This document shows positions 53,652 through 62,634 of a DNA stretch of 64,000 bases, piece after piece. The notes under the pieces are model-generated. The model saw only the letters and a list, made by a program, of their open reading frames with translations, was not told the DNA's origin and did not search any database. Each line of letters opens with the position of its first letter. Positions within the stretch are counted from its first letter, which is position 1. The position numbers and the translations under genes were made by a program. Source of the stretch: Fictibacillus nanhaiensis (GTDB lineage: Bacteria; Bacillota; Bacilli; Bacillales; Fictibacillaceae); the NCBI GenBank assembly GCA_016401345.1, contig JAEACG010000004.1:124001-188000 (forward strand), read 5' to 3'.

Positions 53652-53710
53652 GAGAATAGTTAGAGTTGAGATGAGTGGAGAAAAGAGAGCATAGTTTGAG
53701 CTGAGTTGAG
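53652..53710 (+). promoter_or_regulatory. TRAP (MtrB) binding site, 11 GAG/TAG triplets
   Basis: Eleven GAG or TAG triplets start at 53652, 53657, 53663, 53668, 53673, 53678, 53685, 53692, 53698, 53703 and 53708, mostly with 2- or 3-base spacers. TRAP is an 11-subunit ring that wraps exactly this kind of RNA in the B. subtilis trp leader when tryptophan is plentiful. Confidence 0.9.
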
Positions 53711-53715
53711 AGTAT

Positions 53716-53803
53716 TTTAATCCTCCGATTAAACCTCTTTCTTAGTTTTTTTATGATGCAAACATCAGCCTCCGCTGTAACAAGCGAGAGGTTTTTATTT
53801 TTT
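53716..53803 (+). terminator. trp attenuator: competing hairpins and terminator
   Basis: The terminator is CCTCCGCT (53769-53776) pairing with AGCG-A-GAGG (53783-53791), then a T-rich run. AAACCTCT at 53731-53738 is complementary to AGAGGTTT at 53787-53794 and could form the antiterminator, while TTTAATC/GATTAAA (53716-53733) competes for the same bases. The layout is that of a TRAP-controlled attenuator. Confidence 0.75.
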
Positions 53804-53821
53804 GAAAGAGGTGAAAATAAC

Positions 53822-55354
53822 ATGTTTATACCAAATATAGAGGAAGTCGTTTCTCTATCAAAAGAAAATTTTAATGTGATTCCAATCGGTTTTACTTACC
53901 TATCTGACCATGAAACGTGCATCTCTCAGTTTGAGAGAGTTCGTCATGAAGAACATGCTTTTCTGCTAGAAAGTGTTGAAGGCGGAGAGCGTTGGGCGAG
54001 ATATTCGTATATTGGCCGAAAGCCGTTCTTGGTGGTGTCATCATCAGGAAAGACAGTAGATATCACGTTTATAAATGATAAGAAAAGTATACAAAAGCAC
54101 GGTTCTCCGTTAGATATCGTGAAAGACTACGTATCACGATACAAATCTCCTAAACACTCTTCTCTGCCTCCGTTCACAGGAGGCGCTGTTGGCTTTTTCG
54201 GCTATGATCTGATTCATACGTTTGAAAATGTCTCAAGACCAAAATCTCCATCTGAGCAAGAACATGAAATGGAATTTTTGTTTACAGATGAAGTCATCGT
54301 ATTCGACCATCTGAAACAAAAAACAACGATTGTATGCAATCTGCACGTTTCTCCTGATGATAGTGAAAACAACTTACACGAAAAATATGAACAAGTGTGC
54401 GATAGAATTCGTAGAACGTATGAAGAGCTGCAGCAACCCGCAAAAAAGAAAGCTGTTCAGACTGAATTTCCTTTATCGGAAATGAAAAAAAACGAGGTTC
54501 GTTCTTCACATACAAAAGAAGAATTTTGTTACATGGTGAAGCAAGCGAAGGAATATATCAAAACGGGAGATGTTTTTCAGGTCGTATTATCACAGAGATT
54601 CGAACAGGAAACCGAAGCGGACCCGTTCGATGTGTATCGACTTCTGCGTTCGATGAATCCTTCGCCATATATGTATTATTACAAATCGAAGGACGCGTAT
54701 ATCGTGGGGGCTTCCCCAGAGCTTCTTGTAAAAGTGGATGATGGATGTGTGGAGAACAGACCGATCGCAGGAACACGTCCAAGAGGCAAGACGCTTCAGG
54801 AGGATTTGGCTTTTGAGCAGGACTTGCTTGCTGATGAAAAAGAACGAGCAGAGCATGTCATGCTTGTTGATTTAGGAAGAAACGATGTAGGAAGAGTGAG
54901 CGAATACGGAACTGTAGAACTAGATTCATATATGGAGATAGAGCGATATTCACATGTGATGCACATGGTGTCACACGTGAAAGGTAAATTGCAAAAAGAT
55001 AAAGACTTCTTCGATGCTCTCAGGTCTTGTATGCCGGCGGGAACTGTTTCAGGTGCACCAAAGGTCAGAGCCATGCAGATTATTTCTGAACTAGAGCAAC
55101 AGTCACGCGGTGTTTACGGAGGAGCCATCGGATACTTAGGATTTAACGGCCAGATGGACTCTTGTATTGCCATACGGACAATCGTATTTCAGGATGGCAA
55201 AGCCTACGTCCAAGCAGGTGCAGGCGTGGTTGCCGATTCAGTTCCTGAGCGAGAGTACGAAGAAACGGTCAATAAAGCAAAAGCTATGCTGAAAGCAATA
55301 GAGGGGGGGACAGACCCCAGACAAATACAAACCCCCGTTTTGTCTATTCGGTGA
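53822..55354 (+). CDS. trpE: anthranilate synthase component I
   Basis: A 510-residue chorismate-utilising enzyme of tryptophan synthesis. The Trp feedback motif LLESVEGGERWARYSYIG (about residues 44-61) distinguishes TrpE from PabB. Catalytic motifs include SPELLVKVDDGCVENRPIAG with TRPRGKT, LVDLGRNDVGRV, and AGTVSGAPKVRAMQIISELE. The ATG at 53822 with AAAGAGGTGA upstream is used, because earlier in-frame ATGs lie inside the attenuator. The last 17 or so residues (GGTDPRQIQTPVLSIR) are encoded by a REP-like insertion, so the native end is lost. No trpD, C, F, B or A follows. Confidence 0.93.
   Translation: MFIPNIEEVVSLSKENFNVIPIGFTYLSDHETCISQFERVRHEEHAFLLESVEGGERWARYSYIGRKPFLVVSSSGKTVDITFINDKKSIQKHGSPLDIVKDYVSRYKSPKHSSLPPFTGGAVGFFGYDLIHTFENVSRPKSPSEQEHEMEFLFTDEVIVFDHLKQKTTIVCNLHVSPDDSENNLHEKYEQVCDRIRRTYEELQQPAKKKAVQTEFPLSEMKKNEVRSSHTKEEFCYMVKQAKEYIKTGDVFQVVLSQRFEQETEADPFDVYRLLRSMNPSPYMYYYKSKDAYIVGASPELLVKVDDGCVENRPIAGTRPRGKTLQEDLAFEQDLLADEKERAEHVMLVDLGRNDVGRVSEYGTVELDSYMEIERYSHVMHMVSHVKGKLQKDKDFFDALRSCMPAGTVSGAPKVRAMQIISELEQQSRGVYGGAIGYLGFNGQMDSCIAIRTIVFQDGKAYVQAGAGVVADSVPEREYEETVNKAKAMLKAIEGGTDPRQIQTPVLSIR
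55306..55346 (+). repeat. REP-like palindromic element, copy 4, inside trpE 3' end
   Basis: GGGGACAGACCCC (55306-55318) is a slightly changed palindrome, followed by AGACAAATACAAACCCCC, parallel to the tail of copy 3. It supplies the last codons and stop of trpE. Confidence 0.75.
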
Positions 55355-55512
55355 AGACACTCACGACATTAATAATCAACTCATTGAACCATTGATTACT
55401 TAAGCCGTTAAACAATCATTCTCTGAGCAGATTGCTATTACCAAATGCCGAAAATGGATATACTGTCCCTTATATTCTTTTCATATTTCCAAACTCAAAG
55501 GGGCGAGTATAG

Positions 55513-56490
55513 ATGAAAGCTTTAATGCTAGAAGACAAAAACATGTGGCGTGAGATGAAGGTTCAGGAAACGGAAAAACCTACTCCTGGACCAGGTGAAG
55601 TCTTGATTCGTATCAAGGCTGCTGGACTTAATCCTGTTGACTATAAAACAGCAACTCACGGAAACCCAGCATGGAACTACCCTCACATCCTTGGTGTTGA
55701 CGCAGCGGGAATTGTTGAAGAAGCTGGTGAAGGCGTTTCTGAATTCAAGCAGGGAGATCGTGTTTTTTTCCACGGCAACTTTATGAAAAGAGGCGGTTTT
55801 GCTGAGTATGCGGTGACAACGGCTCATTCTTTGGCTAGAATTCCTGATGAGCTTTCATTTGAAGAGGCAGCGGCTCTTCCTTGTGCAGGGATGACAGCGT
55901 ATCAAGCACTTTTTAGAAAGATGAACCTTCAACAAGGGGAGACCATCTTGATTCACGGTGGAGCTGGTGGTGTCGGTGGATTTGCAATCCAGTTGGCAAA
56001 ACAAATCGGAGCTACCATCATCACAACGTGTTCGCCTGAAAATGAGGAATATGTAAAAAGTCTTGGAGCCGATCACGTGATTTTTTATAAAACAGAAGAC
56101 GTTCATGCACGTGTGATGGAACTTACGAGCGAAGTTGGAGTCGATGCGGTCCTTGACACGGTTAGCCGGGAGAATGCCACGGAATCATTAAAAAGCATCG
56201 CCTTTAACGGACGCATTGCTTTCATTGCAGGAAACCCAGATTATTCGGCTGTAAAGCCTTTCAGTCAGGCTCTTTCTTTTCATGAAATCGCGTTAGGAGC
56301 TGCTCATTTCTCAAATTCAATAAAAGCTTTAAAAGATTTAGCGACCATGAACGAAGAATTAGCACAACTTGTCGTCGAAGGGAAAATTTCCGCGATGATC
56401 TCTGAAAAAATCTCGTTGGAAGAAGTACCGGCAGGGCTTATCAAACTTTCAGAAAGACATGTAAAAGGAAAAATCGTAGCTGTTTTATAA
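55513..56490 (+). CDS. zinc-independent MDR oxidoreductase (quinone oxidoreductase-like)
   Basis: A 325-residue medium-chain dehydrogenase/reductase. The GroES-like half has AAGLNPVDYKTATHG and PHILGVDAAGIVEEAGEGVS. The nucleotide-binding half has ILIHGGAGGVGGFAIQLAKQ (about residues 140-159), the AxxGxxG variant typical of quinone reductase/NADPH-dependent members. The structural and catalytic zinc Cys clusters are absent. The substrate is unknown, probably an enone or quinone. Its start follows GGGGCGAG. A bidirectional terminator follows. Confidence 0.88.
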   Translation: MKALMLEDKNMWREMKVQETEKPTPGPGEVLIRIKAAGLNPVDYKTATHGNPAWNYPHILGVDAAGIVEEAGEGVSEFKQGDRVFFHGNFMKRGGFAEYAVTTAHSLARIPDELSFEEAAALPCAGMTAYQALFRKMNLQQGETILIHGGAGGVGGFAIQLAKQIGATIITTCSPENEEYVKSLGADHVIFYKTEDVHARVMELTSEVGVDAVLDTVSRENATESLKSIAFNGRIAFIAGNPDYSAVKPFSQALSFHEIALGAAHFSNSIKALKDLATMNEELAQLVVEGKISAMISEKISLEEVPAGLIKLSERHVKGKIVAVL

Positions 56491-56497
56491 ACCACAA

Positions 56498-56535
56498 AAA
56501 AACTGGACTGCAGATCCTGCAGTCCAGTTTTTATA
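56498..56535. terminator. bidirectional terminator between MDR gene and clpP
   Basis: AAAAACTGGACTGCAG pairs perfectly with CTGCAGTCCAGTTTTT over 16 bp, with A and T tracts on both sides. Confidence 0.92.
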
Positions 56536-56544
56536 TTACTTTAA

Positions 56545-57147
56545 TTATTTTTTAATATCTGTGCTGTCTACAGATGTGATTAGTTTATCAACCAATCCGT
56601 ATTTAACCGCATCTTCTGCAAGCAAGAAGTTATCACGGTCTGTGTCGCGCTCGATGACTTCAAGCGGCTGACCTGTTTTTTCAGAAAGGATCTTGTTCAG
56701 CTGTTCGCGCATCTGGATGATACGACGAGCGTGAATTTCGATATCACTTGCTTGACCACGTGTTCCTCCAAGAGGTTGGTGAATCATAACTTCAGAGTTA
56801 GGTAGCACATAACGCTTTCCTTTTTCCCCTGCAGCAAGCAAGAAGGCACCCATAGATGCAGCCATACCGATACAGATCGTGGAAACGTGGGGCTTGATGA
56901 AGTTCATCGTGTCATAGATCGCCATACCAGCTGTGATCGAACCACCTGGGCTGTTTATGTATAACGAGATGTCTTTATCAGGATCTTCAGCAGCTAAGAA
57001 TAGAAGTTGTGCTACGATTGAGTTTGAAACATTATCGTCGATCGCACTGCCAAGCATAATAATACGGTCTTTTAATAGACGGGAGTAGATATCGTAAGCG
57101 CGCTCCCCACGGTTCGTTTGTTCAATTACTGTTGGAATTAAGTTCAT
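56545..57147 (-). CDS. clpP: ATP-dependent Clp protease proteolytic subunit
   Basis: A 200-residue serine protease that assembles as a 14-mer with ClpC, ClpE or ClpX. The catalytic Ser is in [16 protein letters not shown] (about residue 97) and the His in [15 protein letters not shown] (about residue 122). AAGGAGG lies 7 bases before the ATG. The promoter is embedded in a CtsR operator, so heat and protein-stress induction is expected. Confidence 0.98.
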   Translation of the reverse strand: MNLIPTVIEQTNRGERAYDIYSRLLKDRIIMLGSAIDDNVSNSIVAQLLFLAAEDPDKDISLYINSPGGSITAGMAIYDTMNFIKPHVSTICIGMAASMGAFLLAAGEKGKRYVLPNSEVMIHQPLGGTRGQASDIEIHARRIIQMREQLNKILSEKTGQPLEVIERDTDRDNFLLAEDAVKYGLVDKLITSVDSTDIKK

Positions 57148-57188
57148 GGAAATCCTCCTTCTCCTTTTTCAAGTTAAACTGTACTGTC

Positions 57189-57217
57189 ATCATACAAAAA
57201 AGGTCAAACAAGGTCAA
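57189..57217 (-). promoter_or_regulatory. sigma-A promoter of clpP
   Basis: On the minus strand TTGACC (57217-57212) and TATGAT (57194-57189) are separated by 17 bases. The -35 box and spacer lie within the CtsR operator. Confidence 0.8.
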
Positions 57218-57218
57218 A
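57202..57218. promoter_or_regulatory. CtsR operator of clpP
   Basis: GGTCAAACAAGGTCAAA is a perfect heptad direct repeat, RGTCAAA-NAN-RGTCAAA, the CtsR recognition site. It overlaps the -35 element and spacer of the clpP promoter. Confidence 0.93.
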
Positions 57219-57365
57219 CGATATGCTGTATGTAACTCATTTCGCCAGCAATGCTCAATATCCTTCTTACACCTTATGTATGGGCTATCATCATAATGCC
57301 CGCTATATGCAGGATTTTAAACCTCTACATGTGAAAACAATACCCTTAAATGAGAAAAATAAGCT

Positions 57366-57581
57366 TTAGTTTTCGTTTTTAATCTCGATATAGGCGGTTT
57401 CTAAGTTGCGGATGCGACGTACGATCTCACTGTTTTTGTTAAGATTATCATTAATAAGAGTGCCGACGATCGAACGGTAGTAGGCATTCATCGCATGAGT
57501 CTTCGTAAAAACATCTTTATTGCGCTCTATGTATTGCTGGAAATTCTCTTTAAAATAATGAACTGAAAATGCTTCGCTCAC
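57366..57581 (-). CDS. small hypothetical protein
   Basis: A 71-residue helical, soluble protein beginning MSEAFSVHYFKENFQQYIER and rich in Asn and charged residues. The GTG at 57581 is chosen because AAGGAGG lies exactly 8 bases upstream; longer in-frame starts would put that ribosome site inside the coding region. No family recognised. It lies upstream of clpP on the same strand but is separated from it by the clpP promoter. Confidence 0.6.
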   Translation of the reverse strand: MSEAFSVHYFKENFQQYIERNKDVFTKTHAMNAYYRSIVGTLINDNLNKNSEIVRRIRNLETAYIEIKNEN

Positions 57582-57693
57582 TCGTTGTTCCTCCTTCATT
57601 CGTAAAACCCATTCTAAAAGGTGCATGTTCTTTATCTATCATAGCCTATCTTAATGTTTGTGCAAAAGGATAATAAAAATTGTATCCCTTGTT

Positions 57694-57722
57694 TTGACAA
57701 TTGAGTTTTAGCATGTTATAGT
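57694..57722 (+). promoter_or_regulatory. strong sigma-A promoter of csp
   Basis: TTGACA (57694-57699), a 17-base spacer, and TATAGT (57717-57722) preceded by TGT (extended -10). Confidence 0.88.
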
Positions 57723-57778
57723 AAATTCAACCATTTACGTTGTGAATATCTTTTGGATTTAAAGCGGTCGTACTTTTT

Positions 57779-57820
57779 GAATAAGAAGTGGAACACTTAA
57801 AATCCACTTCAGAATTATTC
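57779..57820 (+). other. csp leader hairpin
   Basis: In the roughly 190-base leader, GAATAA...AAGTGGA pairs with TCCACTT...TTATTC. Long structured leaders are typical of cold-shock genes, where they act as thermo-responsive RNA. That role here is inferred. Confidence 0.55.
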
Positions 57821-57916
57821 AGATGAGTGCGCATTTTTTTATGCCTTTTTATTTACATAGTAAGTCGGTTAAAAGAGTTAAAACGCTTACATAGCGTTTG
57901 TAAGGAGGAAACACCC

Positions 57917-58117
57917 ATGCAAAATGGTAAAGTAAAATGGTTCAACGCTGAGAAAGGTTTCGGCTTCATCGAAGTTGAAGGCGGAAACGACGTATTCGTT
58001 CACTTTTCTGCGATTCAATCAGAAGGCTTCAAGTCTCTTGAAGAAGGACAAGAAGTATCTTTCGAAATCGTTGATGGCGAGCGTGGACCGCAAGCTGCTA
58101 ACGTAACAAAACTTTAA
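57917..58117 (+). CDS. csp: cold shock protein
   Basis: A 66-residue CspA-family nucleic-acid chaperone with RNP1 KGFGFIEV and RNP2 VFVHFSAI on the beta-barrel, starting [19 protein letters not shown] lies 9 bases before the ATG at 57917. It is transcribed from a consensus promoter through a long leader, ending at a good terminator. It cannot be assigned to CspB, CspC or CspD. Confidence 0.97.
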   Translation: MQNGKVKWFNAEKGFGFIEVEGGNDVFVHFSAIQSEGFKSLEEGQEVSFEIVDGERGPQAANVTKL

Positions 58118-58130
58118 TAGTAAAGTTTAA

Positions 58131-58168
58131 AATGCCAGACTGCCTTCGGGCGGTGCTGGCATTTTTTT
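58131..58168 (+). terminator. rho-independent terminator after csp
   Basis: AATGCCAG pairs with CTGGCATT, with an inner CC-TTCG-GG stem, followed by seven T. Confidence 0.92.
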
Positions 58169-58231
58169 GTTGGCTGAAGATCTTAAGAAGTCTTTGTAAT
58201 CTAGTATGTATGCAGAGCTAGCTGTCTTCCT

Positions 58232-58278
58232 CACAAATACAAATTTCTAGGATTTGTATTTGTGTGGGGTCAGACCCC
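58232..58278 (-). repeat. REP-like palindromic element, copy 5
   Basis: GGGGTCAGACCCC (58266-58278) is in reverse orientation: its tail lies to the left and forms a hairpin, ACAAATACAAAT with ATTTGTATTTGT. Confidence 0.85.
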
Positions 58279-58341
58279 AAATTTTGTAGGATGTATAGCG
58301 CTTACATCTGTAGTATGATGAAGGAATAGGGGGGATTTAGA

Positions 58342-59667
58342 ATGGAAATGGGTTTGTTTCAACAACAGAGCATGAACCTTGTCATGACAACTGAATTGCG
58401 CCAGGCCATTGCCATCTTACAAGTTCCCAGTTATGAACTGACATCATATCTTCAAGAGCAGGCATTAGAGAATCCGCTTATTGAAATTGCAGAACCAAAG
58501 GGTATGTTCACGACATTGAAGAAAAGCGTGCGGAAAAATGGGATTAATGGCCGCTCAGATGCACAGCAACCACTCGAGCATCTGATCATAGAGAAAGAAA
58601 CCTTGTACGACTACCTTTATAAACAATCGATCCTTCTGCCGATCCAAGAACAGGATCGAAGAATATTTCAATACTTACTGCTAAGTGTAGACGAGAGCGG
58701 GTATCTCACCGTCTCTGCTGAGGATACGGCACATCGGTTTCAAACAACAGTTGAAAAATGTGAGGAGCTTATCTCACTCCTTCAAAAGTTAGAGCCTGTT
58801 GGAATCGGTGCACGAGATCTAAGAGAGTGTCTGTTGCTGCAACTTCAAGAACAACATCAAGAACATACAATAAGCTACATAATCGTAGATCAGTATTTAG
58901 ACCAGCTAGCAGAGCGTAAGATGAAATGGCTATCAACTCATCTAAACGTAACACCACAAGAAGTAGAAGCAGCGGCGGATTTTCTTCAAACACTTGATCC
59001 TCGACCAGGCGCTGCGTACGCTCCTGCCAACGATCAAGCGTATTTATATCCAGATGTCTCTGTAACAGAAGAGAACGGAAAATTTCACATTGCTGTTAAC
59101 GAGCAATACTCACCAATGCTCAAGTTGAACGAAAGCTATGGCACACTCTTAAACGGAAAAAACGCAACATCGAAATTTTTAGATGATTCTTTCCAGAAGT
59201 TTAATTGGTTGAAAAAGGCTCTAGAACAAAGAAAAGAAACGCTCCTTAACATAACAAATGAGATCGTCAGAGTACAAGAGAAGTATTTTTTAACATTCGA
59301 TCGATCGGATATGGTACCACTCACTTTAAAAGAAGTGGCAGACGAAATCGGGGTACACGAATCCACGGTAAGTCGAGCTGTCAAAAATAAAGTAATTCAA
59401 ACATCAAAAGGTGCAGTGGAGCTTAAATCCTTTTTTACAGCTAAAATCTTTACACAAGATGGGGGCAGCGTTTCTGCAACTTCCGCCAAATCGGAAATTA
59501 AGAAATTGGTAGAGAACGAAGATAAAACCAAACCTTTATCAGACCAGATACTTGCATCTCTCTTAGAAAAGAACAGCGGTCTCTCGATATCCCGAAGAAC
59601 GGTTGCGAAATATCGGGAAGAATTAAACATACCATCTTCTTCAAAACGGAAACGGTATACCTCTTAA
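58342..59667 (+). CDS. rpoN: RNA polymerase sigma-54 factor
   Basis: A 441-residue sigma-54 (SigL in Bacillus). Region I is the glutamine-rich MGLFQQQSMNLVMTTELRQA. The core-binding region follows, and the DNA-binding helix-turn-helix is LTLKEVADEIGVHESTVSRA (about residues 328-347). The C-terminal RpoN box SRRTVAKYREELNIPSS (about residues 415-431) reads the -24 element. It requires enhancer-binding activators, none of which is encoded in this window. GGGGGG precedes the ATG by 7 bases. Confidence 0.97.
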   Translation: MEMGLFQQQSMNLVMTTELRQAIAILQVPSYELTSYLQEQALENPLIEIAEPKGMFTTLKKSVRKNGINGRSDAQQPLEHLIIEKETLYDYLYKQSILLPIQEQDRRIFQYLLLSVDESGYLTVSAEDTAHRFQTTVEKCEELISLLQKLEPVGIGARDLRECLLLQLQEQHQEHTISYIIVDQYLDQLAERKMKWLSTHLNVTPQEVEAAADFLQTLDPRPGAAYAPANDQAYLYPDVSVTEENGKFHIAVNEQYSPMLKLNESYGTLLNGKNATSKFLDDSFQKFNWLKKALEQRKETLLNITNEIVRVQEKYFLTFDRSDMVPLTLKEVADEIGVHESTVSRAVKNKVIQTSKGAVELKSFFTAKIFTQDGGSVSATSAKSEIKKLVENEDKTKPLSDQILASLLEKNSGLSISRRTVAKYREELNIPSSSKRKRYTS

Positions 59668-59689
59668 ACTAAGGTCTTTTCCTCACGGA

Positions 59690-59806
59690 GAAGTCCTTTT
59701 TGTCTGGCTAGCCAATGCCACTAGAAAGGTAAGGCACTGATACATAACGTATGGGTGTGGCTCACTGCCTACCCGTGGAATGCGGGCATCTGCAACGGAA
59801 ATCAAT
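59690..59806 (+). repeat. degenerate copy of the 128-bp repeat
   Basis: The right half is recognisable: GTGTGGCTCACTGCCTACCC followed by GTGGAATGCGGGCATCTGCAA and CGGAAATCAA. The left half is eroded. It lies between rpoN and the glutaredoxin-like gene. Confidence 0.65.
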
Positions 59807-59867
59807 TGCTTTTTAAAATCAACGATGAATACAAAACAGCCTAATAAAAAATGAAGGAGCACTAAAA

Positions 59868-60113
59868 ATGGGTGAAAAAAAAGTCATACTTTACACGAAA
59901 ATACATTGTCCACTTTGTGATGAGGCACATAGACTATTACAGAAGCTGCAGCAGGAGATTCCGTTTATCATAGAGTCGATCGACATCTATCAAGACGATC
60001 TCCTTCTTGAAAAATATGGTCTGATGATTCCGGTTATTGAAGTTGACGGAAAAGAAGTCGACTATGGAATATTGTCAGAAAGTAAAGTAAAGAAAGCGCT
60101 TACTAATTTTTAA
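59868..60113 (+). CDS. glutaredoxin family protein
   Basis: An 81-residue thioredoxin-fold protein with the redox motif CPLCDEA (about residues 14-20, CxxC) and a C-terminal VPVIEVDGKEVDYG-like strand (here MIPVIEVDGKEVDYG) containing the cis-Pro. It is cytoplasmic and probably reduced by low-molecular-weight thiols or TrxB. AAGGAGC lies 8 bases before the ATG. Similar small genes precede cggR in other Bacilli from memory. Confidence 0.85.
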   Translation: MGEKKVILYTKIHCPLCDEAHRLLQKLQQEIPFIIESIDIYQDDLLLEKYGLMIPVIEVDGKEVDYGILSESKVKKALTNF

Positions 60114-60126
60114 TAAGTAAAAGTTG

Positions 60127-60154
60127 TTGAAATGTAGGGAGACTATTTGATAAT
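60127..60154 (+). promoter_or_regulatory. candidate sigma-A promoter of cggR operon
   Basis: TTGAAA (60127-60132) and GATAAT (60149-60154) are separated by 16 bases, about 140 bp upstream of the CggR operator. In B. subtilis the operator likewise lies downstream of the start site. Confidence 0.5.
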
Positions 60155-60291
60155 ATAAACTTGCCAGAGAGAAATTCGACACTTTTATGACAAAAAGTGA
60201 AGGCTGGCACGTTTTAAAAGATCACTTTCAGGGTAATCTACAATAGGTAATATTGGGACTTGGGTTAAACCAAGTTATTTTCTTAAGCTAA

Positions 60292-60327
60292 TGGGACAAA
60301 AAATGACTAACTGGGACATAAATGGTC
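60292..60327. promoter_or_regulatory. CggR operator
   Basis: TGGGAC-N6-TGAC-N4-TGGGAC-N6-GGTC reproduces the B. subtilis CggR operator CGGGAC-N6-TGTC-N4-CGGGAC-N6-TGTC, with the two direct repeats exactly 20 bp apart. It lies about 70 bases before cggR. CggR releases it when fructose-1,6-bisphosphate is high. Confidence 0.85.
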
Positions 60328-60395
60328 CAACTGGTTTATCATCAAATTTGCTTTAAAGCTTAATCGTTCATCTCATTGAATCAGGAGAATGTGCA

Positions 60396-61418
60396 ATGAA
60401 AAAACTTATAGAGATACAGAAGAAGTTGCTGCCAGATCTTCTAGAAACGATGCGAAAGCGATACAACGTTTTAAATGTTGTAAGAATCCATGAACCTATT
60501 GGAAGAAGAAGTTTAGCATCAACCTTGAACCTGACAGAACGCGTACTGCGCTCGGAAGTTTCCTTTTTGAAAGAGCAAGGACTTTTAAACATCCAGACGG
60601 CTGGCATGTCACTAACATCAGAGGGGCATGATATTTTAGTAGAGCTATCTGAGATGATGAAAGAATTGTCTGGTTTGCATGTTTTAGAATCGAAACTTAA
60701 GGATATGTTAAATCTGTCAGAAGTCATCGTAGTACCGGGTGACAGTGATCAAGATGTTTGGGTAAAAAATGATATGGGTAAAGCAGCAGCGGACCGATTG
60801 AAGCGTCAGCTGTCAGCAAAGAACATCATTGCTGTAACGGGTGGAACAACACTCGCTTCAGTCGCAGAAATGATGACACCTATACAAAAGGGACAACAGT
60901 TATTGTTCGTTCCTGCCCGAGGCGGTCTTGGTGAAAAAGTTGAAAACCAAGCGAATACCATTTGTTCCACGATGGCTCAAAAAGTGAACGGGGAATACAG
61001 GCTGCTTCATCTGCCAGATCAGTTGAGCAAAGAAACGTATCTTTCTTTGATGGCTGAGCCTGGAGTTAAAGAAGTCATGGAGCTCATACACTCCGCTGGT
61101 ATAGTGCTTCACGGGATTGGCGATGCTAAAACAATGGCAGTACGTCGAAACTCTAACCCATCGGTTCTACTAAAGCTAGAAGAAGAAAAAGCTGTTGCAG
61201 AAGCATTCGGCTATTACTTTGATCAGCAGGGTGAAGTGGTTCACCGCGTGCGCACGATTGGCTTGCAGCTAGATGAGCTGCAGAATAGTGATTTCATCAT
61301 GGCTGTAGCAGGCGGATCATCTAAATCCGATGCGATTGCAGCATTCATGAAACACGGTCCGAAAAAGGTTTTAATCACGGACGAAGGAGCTGCCCGACAA
61401 TTATTGGGACGCTCGTAA
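60396..61418 (+). CDS. cggR: central glycolytic genes regulator
   Basis: A 340-residue SorC/DeoR-type repressor. The N-terminal winged helix is around RRSLASTLNLTERVLRSEVS (about residues 31-50). The C-terminal sugar-phosphate-binding domain has AVTGGTTLASVAEMMTP (about residues 148-164), FVPARGGLGEKVENQANTI and GGSSKSDAIAAFMKHG. It represses its own operon (cggR-gapA-pgk and onward), and fructose-1,6-bisphosphate relieves this. The operator is visible at 60292. Confidence 0.97.
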   Translation: MKKLIEIQKKLLPDLLETMRKRYNVLNVVRIHEPIGRRSLASTLNLTERVLRSEVSFLKEQGLLNIQTAGMSLTSEGHDILVELSEMMKELSGLHVLESKLKDMLNLSEVIVVPGDSDQDVWVKNDMGKAAADRLKRQLSAKNIIAVTGGTTLASVAEMMTPIQKGQQLLFVPARGGLGEKVENQANTICSTMAQKVNGEYRLLHLPDQLSKETYLSLMAEPGVKEVMELIHSAGIVLHGIGDAKTMAVRRNSNPSVLLKLEEEKAVAEAFGYYFDQQGEVVHRVRTIGLQLDELQNSDFIMAVAGGSSKSDAIAAFMKHGPKKVLITDEGAARQLLGRS

Positions 61419-62507
<1,089 letters not shown>

Positions 62508-62526
62508 TAGATAGAGAAGAACAATA

Positions 62527-62568
62527 AGGAGGGGGAGAAGTCGTTTCAAACAGGCTTCTACTCCTCTT
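62527..62568 (+). terminator. imperfect hairpin between gapA and pgk
   Basis: AGGAGGGGGAGAAG pairs imperfectly with CTTCTACTCCTC, followed by a short T stretch. It is likely a leaky terminator or mRNA-end stabiliser that allows more gapA than downstream transcript. Confidence 0.55.
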
Positions 62569-62634
62569 TCCCATGTAAAACCTGGGATTGTCGTTTCTTT
62601 AATCTTTTTACTAGTCAGGAGGCTGCATGTACTT

